Shown here piece by piece: positions 16,655 to 24,690 of a stretch of DNA of 64,000 nt. Numbering within the stretch: position 1 is the stretch's first letter; the number at the start of each line of letters is the position of its first letter. The notes below the pieces were generated by a model that was not told where the DNA came from, did no database searches, and worked only from the letters and a program-made list of their open reading frames with translations. Position numbers and translations under genes: made by a program. The DNA comes from Massilia sp. ST3 (lineage in GTDB: Bacteria; Pseudomonadota; Gammaproteobacteria; Burkholderiales; Burkholderiaceae_D): positions 1-64,000 of the forward strand of contig NZ_JAGPWC010000028.1 in assembly GCF_018119405.1 (NCBI RefSeq), in the 5' to 3' direction.

Positions 16655-18265
16655 ATGGAAACACAACCCACCCCGCTCGAGGCGGCCGCCGCCGAGTGGC
16701 AGGCCGTGCTCGGCCCTCAGCAGGTTCTTTCCCGTGAGGCCGCCAGCGCCGCCTACGGACCCGACACCACCGGCATCGAGCGCAGCGTCCCGGCGGCCCT
16801 GCGCATCCTCGACCCCGCCCACCTGCCCGAGGTGATGCGCATCGCCCAGCGCCACCGGGTGCCGGTCTATCCGGTCAGTACCGGGCGCAACTGGGGCTAC
16901 GGCAGCGCCCTGGCGGTCCAGCCCGATTGCGTGATCCTGGACCTGTCGGGTATGAACCGCATCCTGCATTTCGATCCCGAGATGGGCGTGGTGACCCTGG
17001 AACCCGGCGTGACCCAGGGAATGCTGGCCGACTTCCTCGACAGCAACAATTATCCCTTCATGGTGCCGACCACCGGCGCCGGGCCCTCCTGCAGCCTGCT
17101 CGGCAACGCGCTCGAGCGCGGCTACGGGGTCACGCCGTATACCGACCACTTTGCCGCCGTCACCGACCTGGAAGCGGTGCTGGCCGACGGCAGCCGCTAC
17201 CGCACCGCGATGCGCGAGGCCGGCGGCGAGGAACTGGCGCGCCTGTTCAAGTGGGGCATCGGCGCCTATTCGGCCGGCCTGTTCACCCAAAGCGGACTGG
17301 GCGTGGTCACGCGCATGAGCATCCTGCTGGCGCGCCGGCCCGAGGTGGTCAAGGTCTGCCTGTTCAGCCTCAAGGACGACGCGCTGCTGGAACCGGCGAT
17401 CGAACGCATCCGCACCATCCTCGGCAAGCTGCCCGGCACCGTGGCCGGCCTCAACCTGATGAACCGGCACCGGGTGCTGGCGATGTCGGCGCCTTATCCG
17501 GCCGACCGCCTTGGCGCGGACGGCCTGATCCCACCCGCGCTGGTCGAGGAGCTGGGCCGCCAGTACCAGATCTTTCCCTGGACCGGCTTCGGCACCTTGT
17601 ACGGCACCCGGCGCATGGTGGCCGCGGCCCAGAAGGAGATCCGCGCCGCGCTCAAGGGCGTGGCCAGCCGCATGCTGTTCCTGAGCCAGGACAACGCGAA
17701 TACCCTGCGCCGCGTGGCCGGCTGGCTGCCGGGCCCGGCCGGGCAGCGCCTGGCCAGCACGGCCGCCACCCTGGCGCGCTCGCTGGAACTGGCGGGCGGG
17801 CGTCCGAACGAGACCGCGCTGCCGCTGGCCTACTGGCGCAACCCCGCTGCCGGCGCGGAAGGAGCGCGCAATCCGGCCCGGGACGGTTGCGGGCTGATCT
17901 GGTACGCGCCGCTGGTGCCGATGCGCGGGCAGGGCGCGCGCGCCTATGTCGAGATGGTCAGCGCCGTCACCCGCAAGCACGGCATGGAGCCCCTGCTGAC
18001 CTTCACTTCGCTGAGTGACAAATTATTCGACAGTACCGTACCCTTGCTGTTCGACCGCCACTCTCCCGCCGCGGTGGAAGCCGCCCAGGCCTGCTACCGC
18101 GAGCTGATCGAGCGCGGCCGCGAGCAGGGCTGGTTCCCCTACCGGGTCACGACCTCGGCCATGCCTGGGTTGAGCGCCCTGACCCAGGACTCGCAGCAGC
18201 TGCACGAGCGCCTGCGCCGCGCCCTCGACCCGCACGATCTGCTGGCGCCGGGACGCTATCGTTAA
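16655..18265 (+). CDS. FAD-binding oxidoreductase, p-cresol methylhydroxylase/vanillyl-alcohol oxidase-like
   Basis: This 536-aa flavoprotein is of the FAD_binding_4 (PCMH/VAO) superfamily. FAD-binding motifs are clear: PVYPVSTGRNWGYGSA near residues 70-85, VVTLEPGVTQGMLADFL, and SLLGNALERGYGVTPYTDHF near 147-166. The C-terminal half ends with the usual LDPHDLLAPGRY. It lacks a signal peptide, so a cytoplasmic role is likely. Characterised relatives oxidise phenolic substrates, but the substrate cannot be inferred here. It lies six bases after the GAF gene, directly upstream of the PEP-CTERM gene regulatory region. A link to the HPr-rel-A cassette is positional only. Confidence 0.85.
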   Translation: METQPTPLEAAAAEWQAVLGPQQVLSREAASAAYGPDTTGIERSVPAALRILDPAHLPEVMRIAQRHRVPVYPVSTGRNWGYGSALAVQPDCVILDLSGMNRILHFDPEMGVVTLEPGVTQGMLADFLDSNNYPFMVPTTGAGPSCSLLGNALERGYGVTPYTDHFAAVTDLEAVLADGSRYRTAMREAGGEELARLFKWGIGAYSAGLFTQSGLGVVTRMSILLARRPEVVKVCLFSLKDDALLEPAIERIRTILGKLPGTVAGLNLMNRHRVLAMSAPYPADRLGADGLIPPALVEELGRQYQIFPWTGFGTLYGTRRMVAAAQKEIRAALKGVASRMLFLSQDNANTLRRVAGWLPGPAGQRLASTAATLARSLELAGGRPNETALPLAYWRNPAAGAEGARNPARDGCGLIWYAPLVPMRGQGARAYVEMVSAVTRKHGMEPLLTFTSLSDKLFDSTVPLLFDRHSPAAVEAAQACYRELIERGREQGWFPYRVTTSAMPGLSALTQDSQQLHERLRRALDPHDLLAPGRYR

Positions 18266-18270
18266 TTATC

Positions 18271-18287
18271 TGTCGGGAATTTTTACA
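18271..18287 (+). promoter_or_regulatory. 17-bp upstream activating element, copy 2 (PrsR-type, inferred)
   Basis: TGTCGGGAATTTTTACA is 16/17 identical to the element at 12769-12785. It lies about 95 bases upstream of a perfect sigma-54 promoter. An IHF-like sequence (TTTCAACCACTTA, 18343-18355, one mismatch to consensus) lies between them. Confidence 0.75.
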
Positions 18288-18373
18288 ATGGCCGAGCCCG
18301 CACGGCCGTCCAGAATTGTGAACTTTGTGAAAAGCGATGCATTTTCAACCACTTAGCGAGGATCTTTAAACGC

Positions 18374-18390
18374 TGGCACACAGATTGCTA
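18374..18390 (+). promoter_or_regulatory. Sigma-54 promoter of the PEP-CTERM gene
   Basis: TGGCACACAGATTGCTA matches TGGCAC-N5-TTGCW exactly. The start point would be near 18400, 50 bases upstream of the ATG at 18452. Confidence 0.9.
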
Positions 18391-18451
18391 AATACCCAGT
18401 GTCGGTGTCGTTATCTATCAAACAGAATTTCTTTATCTTGGAGAACGCAGC

Positions 18452-19297
18452 ATGAAAAAGATTCTCGCACTCGCATTTGGCGCTGCCATGAGCTTTGGCG
18501 CATATGCCGCACCGGCTACCCAGCTTCCTCCGGGCCCGATCTACCTGAAGTTCTCGGGTCAAGAGCAGATCGCCATCAACGGCGCCACCACCTGGGCGGG
18601 TTCGAACGAAATCAACTGGGGCGTGTTCACCATCTCGACCATGGAACGCGGCTCGGTCAACACCCCGAACGACCAGATCGACCCAACCGGCGACATCTTC
18701 TTCGTCAACGGCCTGGGCGGCGGTCAAGTGACCGGCATGTTCTACGGCGTCGAGGCAGGCACCCCGAACGCGAACAACCCGTTCCCGGCGACCAAGGGCT
18801 ACATGGACCTGTACTGGCGCGACCTGAACAGCATGTCCAAGACCACCCTGGACACCATCAACCCGGGCGTTCGTTGCGGCTTCAGCTGCGCCACCGGCTT
18901 CACCGAAGGCACCTTCCTGGCCCGCCTGTTCTTCGACACCGGCATGGACACCATCGATCCGAACAACACCGTCGTGGGCGACCAGGTTCCGAGCAGCAAC
19001 GGCTTCTCGGGCACCGCCGACTCCTACGCATCGGTGGACACCTCGGCCGGCGGCCTGTGGGCTGACCAGCTGGATTCGGATTGGTTCTCGAGCTGGCAAG
19101 GCCTGCGCGACCTGCGCTTCAAGAACAGCTACAACTACAACCCGAACTGGGGTAACGGCGCCAACAACATCCTCGGCGCGCGCATCGACGATCCGGGCCA
19201 GGCTTACGCCCTGCCGGAACCGGGCGCCCTGTCGCTGATGGGCCTGGCAATGGTCGGCATGGGCGCCGCCCTGCGCCGCCGCCAGAAGAAAGACTAA
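18452..19297 (+). CDS. PEP-CTERM sorting-domain protein, probable XrtA substrate
   Basis: This is a 281-aa secreted protein. A signal peptide (MKKILALAFGAAMSFGAYA) is followed by about 230 residues rich in Gly, Asn, Asp and aromatic residues with two cysteines close together (RCGFSC). The C-terminus is a textbook PEP-CTERM signal: PEP at residues 255-257, a hydrophobic segment (GALSLMGLAMVGMGAAL) and the basic tail RRRQKKD. Exosortase XrtA (960-2516) should cleave it. The gene stands alone between a sigma-54 promoter and a strong terminator, with GGAG as ribosome site. The function of the mature domain is not recognised. Confidence 0.95.
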   Translation: MKKILALAFGAAMSFGAYAAPATQLPPGPIYLKFSGQEQIAINGATTWAGSNEINWGVFTISTMERGSVNTPNDQIDPTGDIFFVNGLGGGQVTGMFYGVEAGTPNANNPFPATKGYMDLYWRDLNSMSKTTLDTINPGVRCGFSCATGFTEGTFLARLFFDTGMDTIDPNNTVVGDQVPSSNGFSGTADSYASVDTSAGGLWADQLDSDWFSSWQGLRDLRFKNSYNYNPNWGNGANNILGARIDDPGQAYALPEPGALSLMGLAMVGMGAALRRRQKKD

Positions 19298-19314
19298 GCG
19301 TCTTCCTTCCCGCT

Positions 19315-19342
19315 AAAAAAGGCCTCTTCGGAGGCCTTTTTT
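19315..19342 (+). terminator. Rho-independent terminator after the PEP-CTERM gene
   Basis: GGCCTC-TTCG-GAGGCC (19321-19336) is a perfect 6-bp stem with a stable TTCG loop. It is flanked by an A-run before and six T after, so it extends to about 12 bp. It is 18 bases after the stop codon. Confidence 0.92.
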
Positions 19343-19412
19343 GCGTTTACATGCCCGATTCGTATGCTGGGTTTATTGACAATATTGACGGAATCATAGT
19401 CTACTCTCCGAC

Positions 19413-20099
19413 ATGCGAATTCCTTACCGTCTATTGCTTCAAGTGCCATTGGTAATGGCCATCCTCGCCTTCGTGCCGACCAACCTCGGCAAGCTGGCGG
19501 CCTTGCTGCTCGTGTGGGCGCTCACCTTCGGCCGCCTGAGCAAGGTCGAGGCCGTGTTCTTCGCGGTGGTGTGCGTGTTCTTCACCGGCATGAACGGCGC
19601 CTCCCTGGCCCAGGGCATCTTCCGTTTCACCGAACCGGACCTGCTCGGCATGCCGGTATGGGAATTGTTCATGTGGGGTTTCTACCTGCTGCACACGCGC
19701 CGCGTGCTGGGCGGGAAGGCCGCGCACGACCGCCGCGGCGCCGTCTGGGCGCTGGCGCTGGCCTATTCGGCGGCCTTCTCCGCCATCCATGACGGCAATA
19801 CCCTGCTGGCCGTCACCGGCGTCCTGCTGGCGATCGGCCTGGTGCTGTTCCACGAACGCGAAGACCTGGCCTATACCGGCTACATGATCCTGCTGGGCGC
19901 GCTGATCGAGTATTCGGGCGTCCTCAGCGGCAACTGGGCCTACCCGGGCGATCCGCCGGGCGGCGTGCCGCTGTGGTTCATCACCCTGTGGGGCGGGGTG
20001 GGGCTGTTCCTGCGCCGCCTGGTGCTGCCGATCCTGGAGCGCTTCGAAGGACGCCCACATGAAAACGGCCTGCTCGCGCAGGCCGCATCCGGGGCGTAA
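19413..20099 (+). CDS. Conserved integral membrane protein, function unknown
   Basis: This 228-aa protein has about seven hydrophobic stretches, including residues 5-40, 45-65, 80-95, 108-125, 128-145, 152-170 and 185-205. A conserved-looking stretch is LIEYSGVLSGNWAYPGDPPG followed by GVPLWFITLWGGVGLFLRR near residues 165-205. No enzyme motif was recognised. The ATG at 19413 gives a plausible basic N-terminus before the first helix. It is transcribed toward the FeeM-like gene, which is convergent with an 18-base gap. Carotenoid-biosynthesis-type or other small polytopic families are possible, but I cannot assign one. Confidence 0.75.
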   Translation: MRIPYRLLLQVPLVMAILAFVPTNLGKLAALLLVWALTFGRLSKVEAVFFAVVCVFFTGMNGASLAQGIFRFTEPDLLGMPVWELFMWGFYLLHTRRVLGGKAAHDRRGAVWALALAYSAAFSAIHDGNTLLAVTGVLLAIGLVLFHEREDLAYTGYMILLGALIEYSGVLSGNWAYPGDPPGGVPLWFITLWGGVGLFLRRLVLPILERFEGRPHENGLLAQAASGA

Positions 20100-20117
20100 G
20101 TGCCGGTGAGAGGCAGC

Positions 20118-20876
20118 TCAGCCGAGCGACATGAGACGCCGGGTGATGCCTTCTTCTTCTTTCTGGGAGAAGAAATACGGGAACAGCGAACGCTCGTTGC
20201 CGGGATGGTTGCTGGTGCCGCCGAAACGCTCGATCTGTTCCTGCACATGGTCCAGGCTGCTCCACAGCAGCCAGGCCGGCGCGTCGACGCGCGGATTGGT
20301 GCGCATCTCGCCCAGGCGGGTGAAGCCGAGCATGGTCTCGTAGAAGCGGCGGTGGCGTGGATTGACCTCGATGAAGACGTCGGTGCAGTTGTGGATGCGG
20401 CGGCCGTAGATGAACAGGATGTGGAACAGCGAGGCCAGCGCCATCTTGGAGCGCACCTTGGGATCGAAAGCCAGCTTGGTGATCTCGCACACCTTGCCGC
20501 CCCGCGCGCGGTAGCGGTCGATTTCGTCCTTGAAGATCTCGTCGGCCAGTAGTCCGACATCGGAATCGATGCCGAGCGTTACCGTTCCCACCACTTCGCC
20601 GTGGTCGGATGCGGAGAGGGTGATTCGGTTAGGGTTGTCCTCAAGACGATGCGTGCCTGCATAACCACGCCACGCATACATTTTATTGATCAAGAGACTG
20701 GCTTTGCTTCGGCCTTGATCAGTATCGGCAACCCGGATCCCGAAGGATTTTTCGTTGATGGCCACGTCGGTGATCCTATCACATGAGGCCGGTGAGCCTT
20801 CGGTAGCTGAGCTGTATCGTGCGCTCCCCGGTTCAGAGATTAAATCTTTCAATTCTGTGGAATTTAGCGTGGTCAT
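20118..20876 (-). CDS. FeeM-type N-acyl amino acid synthase / PEP-CTERM-associated acyltransferase-like
   Basis: This 252-aa GNAT-fold protein resembles N-acyl amino acid synthases (FeeM) and the exosortase-associated acyltransferases, themselves distant relatives of LuxI autoinducer synthases. Supporting segments are SLLINKMYAWRGY near 60-72, ITLSASDHGEVVGTVTLGID near 85-104, CEITKLAFDPKVRSKMALASLF split over 130-150 and DVFIEVNPRHRRFYETMLGF at 167-186. The last is the FeeM-like acyl-acceptor region. It has no signal peptide. The product would be a long-chain N-acyl amino acid made from acyl-ACP, based on characterised relatives. It lies between the PEP-CTERM gene and prsT. Confidence 0.75.
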   Translation of the reverse strand: MTTLNSTELKDLISEPGSARYSSATEGSPASCDRITDVAINEKSFGIRVADTDQGRSKASLLINKMYAWRGYAGTHRLEDNPNRITLSASDHGEVVGTVTLGIDSDVGLLADEIFKDEIDRYRARGGKVCEITKLAFDPKVRSKMALASLFHILFIYGRRIHNCTDVFIEVNPRHRRFYETMLGFTRLGEMRTNPRVDAPAWLLWSSLDHVQEQIERFGGTSNHPGNERSLFPYFFSQKEEEGITRRLMSLG

Positions 20877-20990
20877 ATTCTCTCTCCGCAGGATGGGCGC
20901 CGGACTGATGCAGTGGCGGTTCTTCTATCCTAGCACTGACGGCACGGGCGTGCCAGAAAGAAATTGCAAATTTATAACTAATGATGCTAA

Positions 20991-21014
20991 AACGCCACCT
21001 TGCGGTGGCGTTTT
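20991..21014 (-). terminator. Rho-independent terminator after prsT
   Basis: AACGCCACC (20991-20999) pairs with GGTGGCGTT (21004-21012) around a 4-base loop. On the minus strand the stem is followed by TTTTAG. It lies 10 bases beyond the prsT stop codon. The plus strand also has a short T-run, so it may act both ways. Confidence 0.85.
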
Positions 21015-21023
21015 CGTTCCGGC

Positions 21024-23798
21024 TTACAGCTGCTTCAAGAGTTCCTTGGCCTGCTCGGCGCCGGGGCCGTTGCCCTTCGATGCCAGCAGTTCCAGTTCCT
21101 TCTTGGCGCCGGCCTTGTCGCCCGACTTGATCAGGGCCTGGGCCAGGTGCAGGCGCAGGTCGCCGCTGTTCGGCGCCAGGTTCACGCCCTTCTGCAGCAG
21201 GGGCACGGCGCGCTTGAGATCGCCGCGTTCGACCAGGATCGCACCCAGGGTGTCCATCACCGCCGGGTGGTCGCCGCTCGCGCGGTAGGCCTGCTCGGCG
21301 GTTTCGAGCGCCTTCGGATCCTTCAGCTGCTGGTAGGTCCAGGCCAGGTTGTTCAGCGCCACGCCGTTGTTCGGCGCGGCCTTCACGATGGTCTCGAACT
21401 GCGCCGCCGCCTGCTTGAGCTGGCCCTTGGTCAGGCTGCGCTCGGCCTGGTACATGGTGACCGACATGTCGTTCGGGTTCTTCTTCATCCAGTCGGCCAG
21501 GCGGGCGTCGGCCTGGGCTTCCTTGCCGGACGCGAGCATGGCGCGGTGGATGGTCAGCAGCACCTTGGAGCTCGGCTGCAGCGCATAGGCCTTCTCGTAC
21601 ATCGCCAGCGCCTGGGCCTGCTTCTTCTCGCGGGTCAGCAGGTCGCCTTCGAGCACGTAGCCGACGGCGGCGTTGTTGGGCTGCTTCTGCAGGGCGCGTG
21701 CGCTCTCGAGCGCCTGCTCCGGCTTCTTGGCGCGCATCGCCAGCTCGACCTGGGCCAGGTGGGCCGGCAGGAAGTCCGGCTGCAGGGCCAGGGCGCGCTT
21801 GATGTCGTCGGCGGCGGCGCTTTCGTTCTTCAGCGCCACGTGGGCGTTGGCCAGGCGGTACTGGGCCATTGCCGACTTCGGCAGCACCTTGACCAGCTTG
21901 CTGTAGGTCTCGAGGGCGCCGGCGGCGTCCTTGCTGGCCAGCTGGGCCTGGCCGAGCAGGTCGAGCAGGTCGGGCTGGGTCGGGTTCTCGGTGCTGGCCT
22001 TGCGCGCCAGGTTCAGGGCCTTCTGCGGCTCGTTCTGGCTCAGGTAGTGGCCGCCCAGCTTGATGATCGGGGCCACGGCGCCCGGGTTGTCGGTGCTGGC
22101 CTTCTCCAGCCAGGTGGTGGCTTCGGCCGGTTTCTTCTCGTAGAGCGCGATCTGGGCCAGCGCGGTCATGGCGCCGACATGCTTCGGATCGGCCTTGAGG
22201 ACGCCGTTGAAGCGCGCCTTGGCGGAGTCGATCTTCTTGTCGCGCATGTCGAGTTCGGCCAGCGCGGTGGCGGCCGGGTAGAAGGCCGGCTGCAGGCGGA
22301 CCGATTCCTCGAAGGCGGCGCGGGCGGAAGCCGCGTCCTGCTTGGCCAGGTGGACCAGGCCCAGCAGGTTATGCACCTGGGCGTTGTTCGGCTGCTGCTT
22401 GGCCAGCTGCTGGGCGGCGGCCAAGGCCTTGTCGTAGTTCTTCATGCCGAGTTCGGCCTGCACCAGCGCCATGCCGCCGTCGGGCGACTTCGGATCGAGG
22501 GTGGCGCCTGCCTGCAGGTCGCTCAGGCCCTTGTCCCGGTCGCCCTGGCCCAGGCGCGACAGGCCGAGCGAGGTGCGGATCGCCGCCACCTTCGGCGCCA
22601 GCTCGCTGGCCTTCTCGAAGTAGCTGGTGGCCTTGTCGAAGTCGCGCACCTGCATGTAGGACTGGCCGGCCAGGGCCAGCAGCTGCGGATCGTTGCCGGC
22701 GTCCTTGAGTACCGGGGCCAGGGCGTCGACCGCATCCTTCGGCTGCGAGCTCTTGAGCAGGGTCTGGGCCAGCAGTTTGCGCGCGAAGACGTTGTCCGGA
22801 TTCGACGCCAGGTATTTGCGCAGGTGCAGTTCGGCCTGCTGGAGGGCGCCCAGGTTCAGCTCCACCGCGCCCGACAGCAGGATGCTCGGCAGGTGATCGG
22901 GAGAGGCCTTCAGGACCTTCTGCAGCGATTCCTGGGCCTCGGCGTGCTTGCCCTGGGTGTAGTCGAGCAGGCCCTGGGCGTAGGTCGCCAGCAGGTTGCC
23001 CGGCGCATTCTTGCGCGCGGCCTCGATCGAGGCCTTGGCGGCGTCGAACTTGCCCTGGTTGATCTGGATATAGGCTTTTTCGACGTAGGCGCTGCGGTCG
23101 TGCGGGCGCAGGGCGATGACCTGGTCATAGGCCTTCATGGCCTCGTCCGTCTTGTTGAGGGCGCGCAGGATGCCGCCCTGGAACAGCCAGGCGTCCGCGT
23201 TCTTGGCATCCTTGGTCACGGCCTCGAGCGCGTAGCGTTCGGCGGCGGCCGTGTCCTGGCTGAACAGCGCGTGGCGCGCCAGGCCGATCAGGGCTTCGCC
23301 GGTGGCGGGATCGAGCTGGAGCGCCGCGTCGTAGGCTTGCTTGGCCTCGTCGGTCTTGCGCTGCTCGAGCAGGGCGTCGCCGCGCAGCGCCATCAGGGAA
23401 GCCGAGCCCTTGGCCTTCTCGAGCGTGACTTCTTCCAGCACCTTGTCGGACTGGCCCTGGGTTTGCAGGGCGCGCGCCAGCAGCGGCAGGGTGCGCTCGG
23501 AGGCGATGCCCAGGCTGGCCGCCTTGCGCAATTCCTTCTCGGCCGACACGGCGTCGCCGCTGTCGAGGTGCAGGCTGCCCAGCAGGAAGCGGGCTTCGCC
23601 GTCTTCCGGACTCTGGGCCACCGCGTTCTTCAGCTGGATCAGCGCGGCCTTGCGGTCTCCCTTGTCCTGGTACGCCTTCGCCTCGGCCAGCAGGGTCGCA
23701 GTCGATTCGGTGCGGTTGCAGCCGGCCAGGCCGCCCAGCACGAGGGCGCCGGAGACGAGGGCTGCGGTAAGAGTGAGCTTATGGACATGACGCGGCAT
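21024..23798 (-). CDS. prsT: XrtA/PEP-CTERM system TPR-repeat lipoprotein PrsT
   Basis: This 924-aa envelope protein is composed almost entirely of tetratricopeptide repeats. The signal peptide ends in LVLGGLAGC, a lipobox with Cys near residue 27. Roughly 22-24 TPR units follow (repeating A-x-x-x-Y/L-x-x-A...P patterns such as DKAISYFEK-like helices). The length matches the PrsT family (TIGR02917). It is thought to be a scaffold for exopolysaccharide and protein sorting; the exact role is not known. It is a single-gene unit with its own terminator. No sigma-54 site was seen in the 190 bases upstream. Confidence 0.92.
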   Translation of the reverse strand: MPRHVHKLTLTAALVSGALVLGGLAGCNRTESTATLLAEAKAYQDKGDRKAALIQLKNAVAQSPEDGEARFLLGSLHLDSGDAVSAEKELRKAASLGIASERTLPLLARALQTQGQSDKVLEEVTLEKAKGSASLMALRGDALLEQRKTDEAKQAYDAALQLDPATGEALIGLARHALFSQDTAAAERYALEAVTKDAKNADAWLFQGGILRALNKTDEAMKAYDQVIALRPHDRSAYVEKAYIQINQGKFDAAKASIEAARKNAPGNLLATYAQGLLDYTQGKHAEAQESLQKVLKASPDHLPSILLSGAVELNLGALQQAELHLRKYLASNPDNVFARKLLAQTLLKSSQPKDAVDALAPVLKDAGNDPQLLALAGQSYMQVRDFDKATSYFEKASELAPKVAAIRTSLGLSRLGQGDRDKGLSDLQAGATLDPKSPDGGMALVQAELGMKNYDKALAAAQQLAKQQPNNAQVHNLLGLVHLAKQDAASARAAFEESVRLQPAFYPAATALAELDMRDKKIDSAKARFNGVLKADPKHVGAMTALAQIALYEKKPAEATTWLEKASTDNPGAVAPIIKLGGHYLSQNEPQKALNLARKASTENPTQPDLLDLLGQAQLASKDAAGALETYSKLVKVLPKSAMAQYRLANAHVALKNESAAADDIKRALALQPDFLPAHLAQVELAMRAKKPEQALESARALQKQPNNAAVGYVLEGDLLTREKKQAQALAMYEKAYALQPSSKVLLTIHRAMLASGKEAQADARLADWMKKNPNDMSVTMYQAERSLTKGQLKQAAAQFETIVKAAPNNGVALNNLAWTYQQLKDPKALETAEQAYRASGDHPAVMDTLGAILVERGDLKRAVPLLQKGVNLAPNSGDLRLHLAQALIKSGDKAGAKKELELLASKGNGPGAEQAKELLKQL

Positions 23799-23986
23799 TG
23801 AATCGTTCCTTTTAGGTAGTATCGCGGCGATGGGGGGACCGGGATGACCGGGAGGAGAGTTTCCTCATCGACAATAATACCCGAACGGGTTCATATGCAG
23901 TGAGTCTATGGACACGACTGTTGCGGACTTGCCATGACAGTTACGCAATCCTGCATGAATACCAACTGGCGCTCACTATCCCGGGC

Positions 23987-24310
23987 TCAACCGCCGGACG
24001 ACGGGTCGTCTCCTTTCTTGAGCCGGTTCAGCAAGGCCTCGACGTTGTCGCTCACCGGCAGCCCGTGGCGCCGCAGCAACTGCACGTGCAGCACCAGGTT
24101 TTCCAGCACCAGCTTGGCGGACACCGCGAGCAGGGTCATCAAGCGATCCTCGGTGCTGAAGTTCTCCATCGACGCCGCCATCTCGCACAAATGGGTGGCG
24201 ACCAGGGTGCGCAATTCGTCCTCGGGAAAGGGCAGGTCGGCGAAGTCGATCGGGTCTTCCTGCTCGACTTCCTGCATCAGGGCGGCCAGGTGCTCGGGTT
24301 TGATCGGCAT
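23987..24310 (-). CDS. Hypothetical acidic protein, 107 aa
   Basis: This short, mostly helical protein of unknown function begins MPIKPEHLAALMQEVEQEDP. The start at 24310 has GGAG seven bases upstream; the longer open frame to 24454 would overlap the MoaD-like gene start and lacks a ribosome site. A central helix LLAVSAKLVLENLVLHVQLLRRHG (about 60-83) is amphipathic. No known domain was recognised. It is divergent from the MoaD/propeller pair with a 103-base gap that must hold both promoters. Confidence 0.7.
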   Translation of the reverse strand: MPIKPEHLAALMQEVEQEDPIDFADLPFPEDELRTLVATHLCEMAASMENFSTEDRLMTLLAVSAKLVLENLVLHVQLLRRHGLPVSDNVEALLNRLKKGDDPSSGG

Positions 24311-24413
24311 GCATTGCTCCGCGAGTGGTTCAGGGCTACATTGTAGGTTTGCCCGCCGCGCAACGCCCACGGGATACGCAAGGCGGGACGCCCCCGTTTT
24401 TGATGGACCGATC

Positions 24414-24683
24414 ATGGCGCAACTCTTCTTCACGCAGCAGCTGGCGCGCTTCACCGCCGTGCCCGAGCTCAGTACCGATGCCGGCTGCCTGCGCGAAGGC
24501 CTGGACAGCGCCTTCGCCCTGAACCCGCGCCTGCGCGGTTACGTGCTGGACGACCAGGGGGCCTTGCGGCCCAACGTCGTGATCTTCATCGATGGCCGGC
24601 GCTGCCTCGACACGCGGCGCCTCGACGATCCACTTCGGCCCGACAGCAAGGTCTACGTGCTGCAGGCCCTGTCAGGAGGATGA
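24414..24683 (+). CDS. MoaD/ThiS-family ubiquitin-like protein
   Basis: This 89-aa beta-grasp protein ends in Gly-Gly, the conjugation or thiocarboxylation tail of the MoaD/ThiS family. Recognisable parts are LARFTAVPELSTDAGCLREG, VVIFIDGRRCL and SKVYVLQALSGG at the C-terminus. It is probably not the molybdopterin synthase subunit, since no moaE or moaA is near. Instead it is paired with the BNR-repeat protein seven bases downstream, a recurrent but uncharacterised association. The two terminal glycine codons (GGA GGA) also form the AGGAGG ribosome site of the next gene, at 24674-24679. Confidence 0.85.
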   Translation: MAQLFFTQQLARFTAVPELSTDAGCLREGLDSAFALNPRLRGYVLDDQGALRPNVVIFIDGRRCLDTRRLDDPLRPDSKVYVLQALSGG

Positions 24684-24690
24684 GCGGAAA

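Noticed and set aside
20935..20955. TGGCAC on the minus strand and GGCACG-GG-CGTGCC palindrome upstream of the FeeM-like gene
   Set aside because: The -12 part is off by one base (TGCC instead of TTGC), so it was not called as a sigma-54 promoter; the palindrome may be chance in GC-rich DNA.
21000..23801. A 933-codon plus-strand frame opposite prsT
   Set aside because: It mirrors the repetitive TPR gene codon for codon and has no ribosome site or recognisable domain.
23799..23986. Sigma-54 promoter for prsT
   Set aside because: The best candidate (TGGCAAGTCCGCAAC on the minus strand) lacks the -12 TTGC at the right distance.
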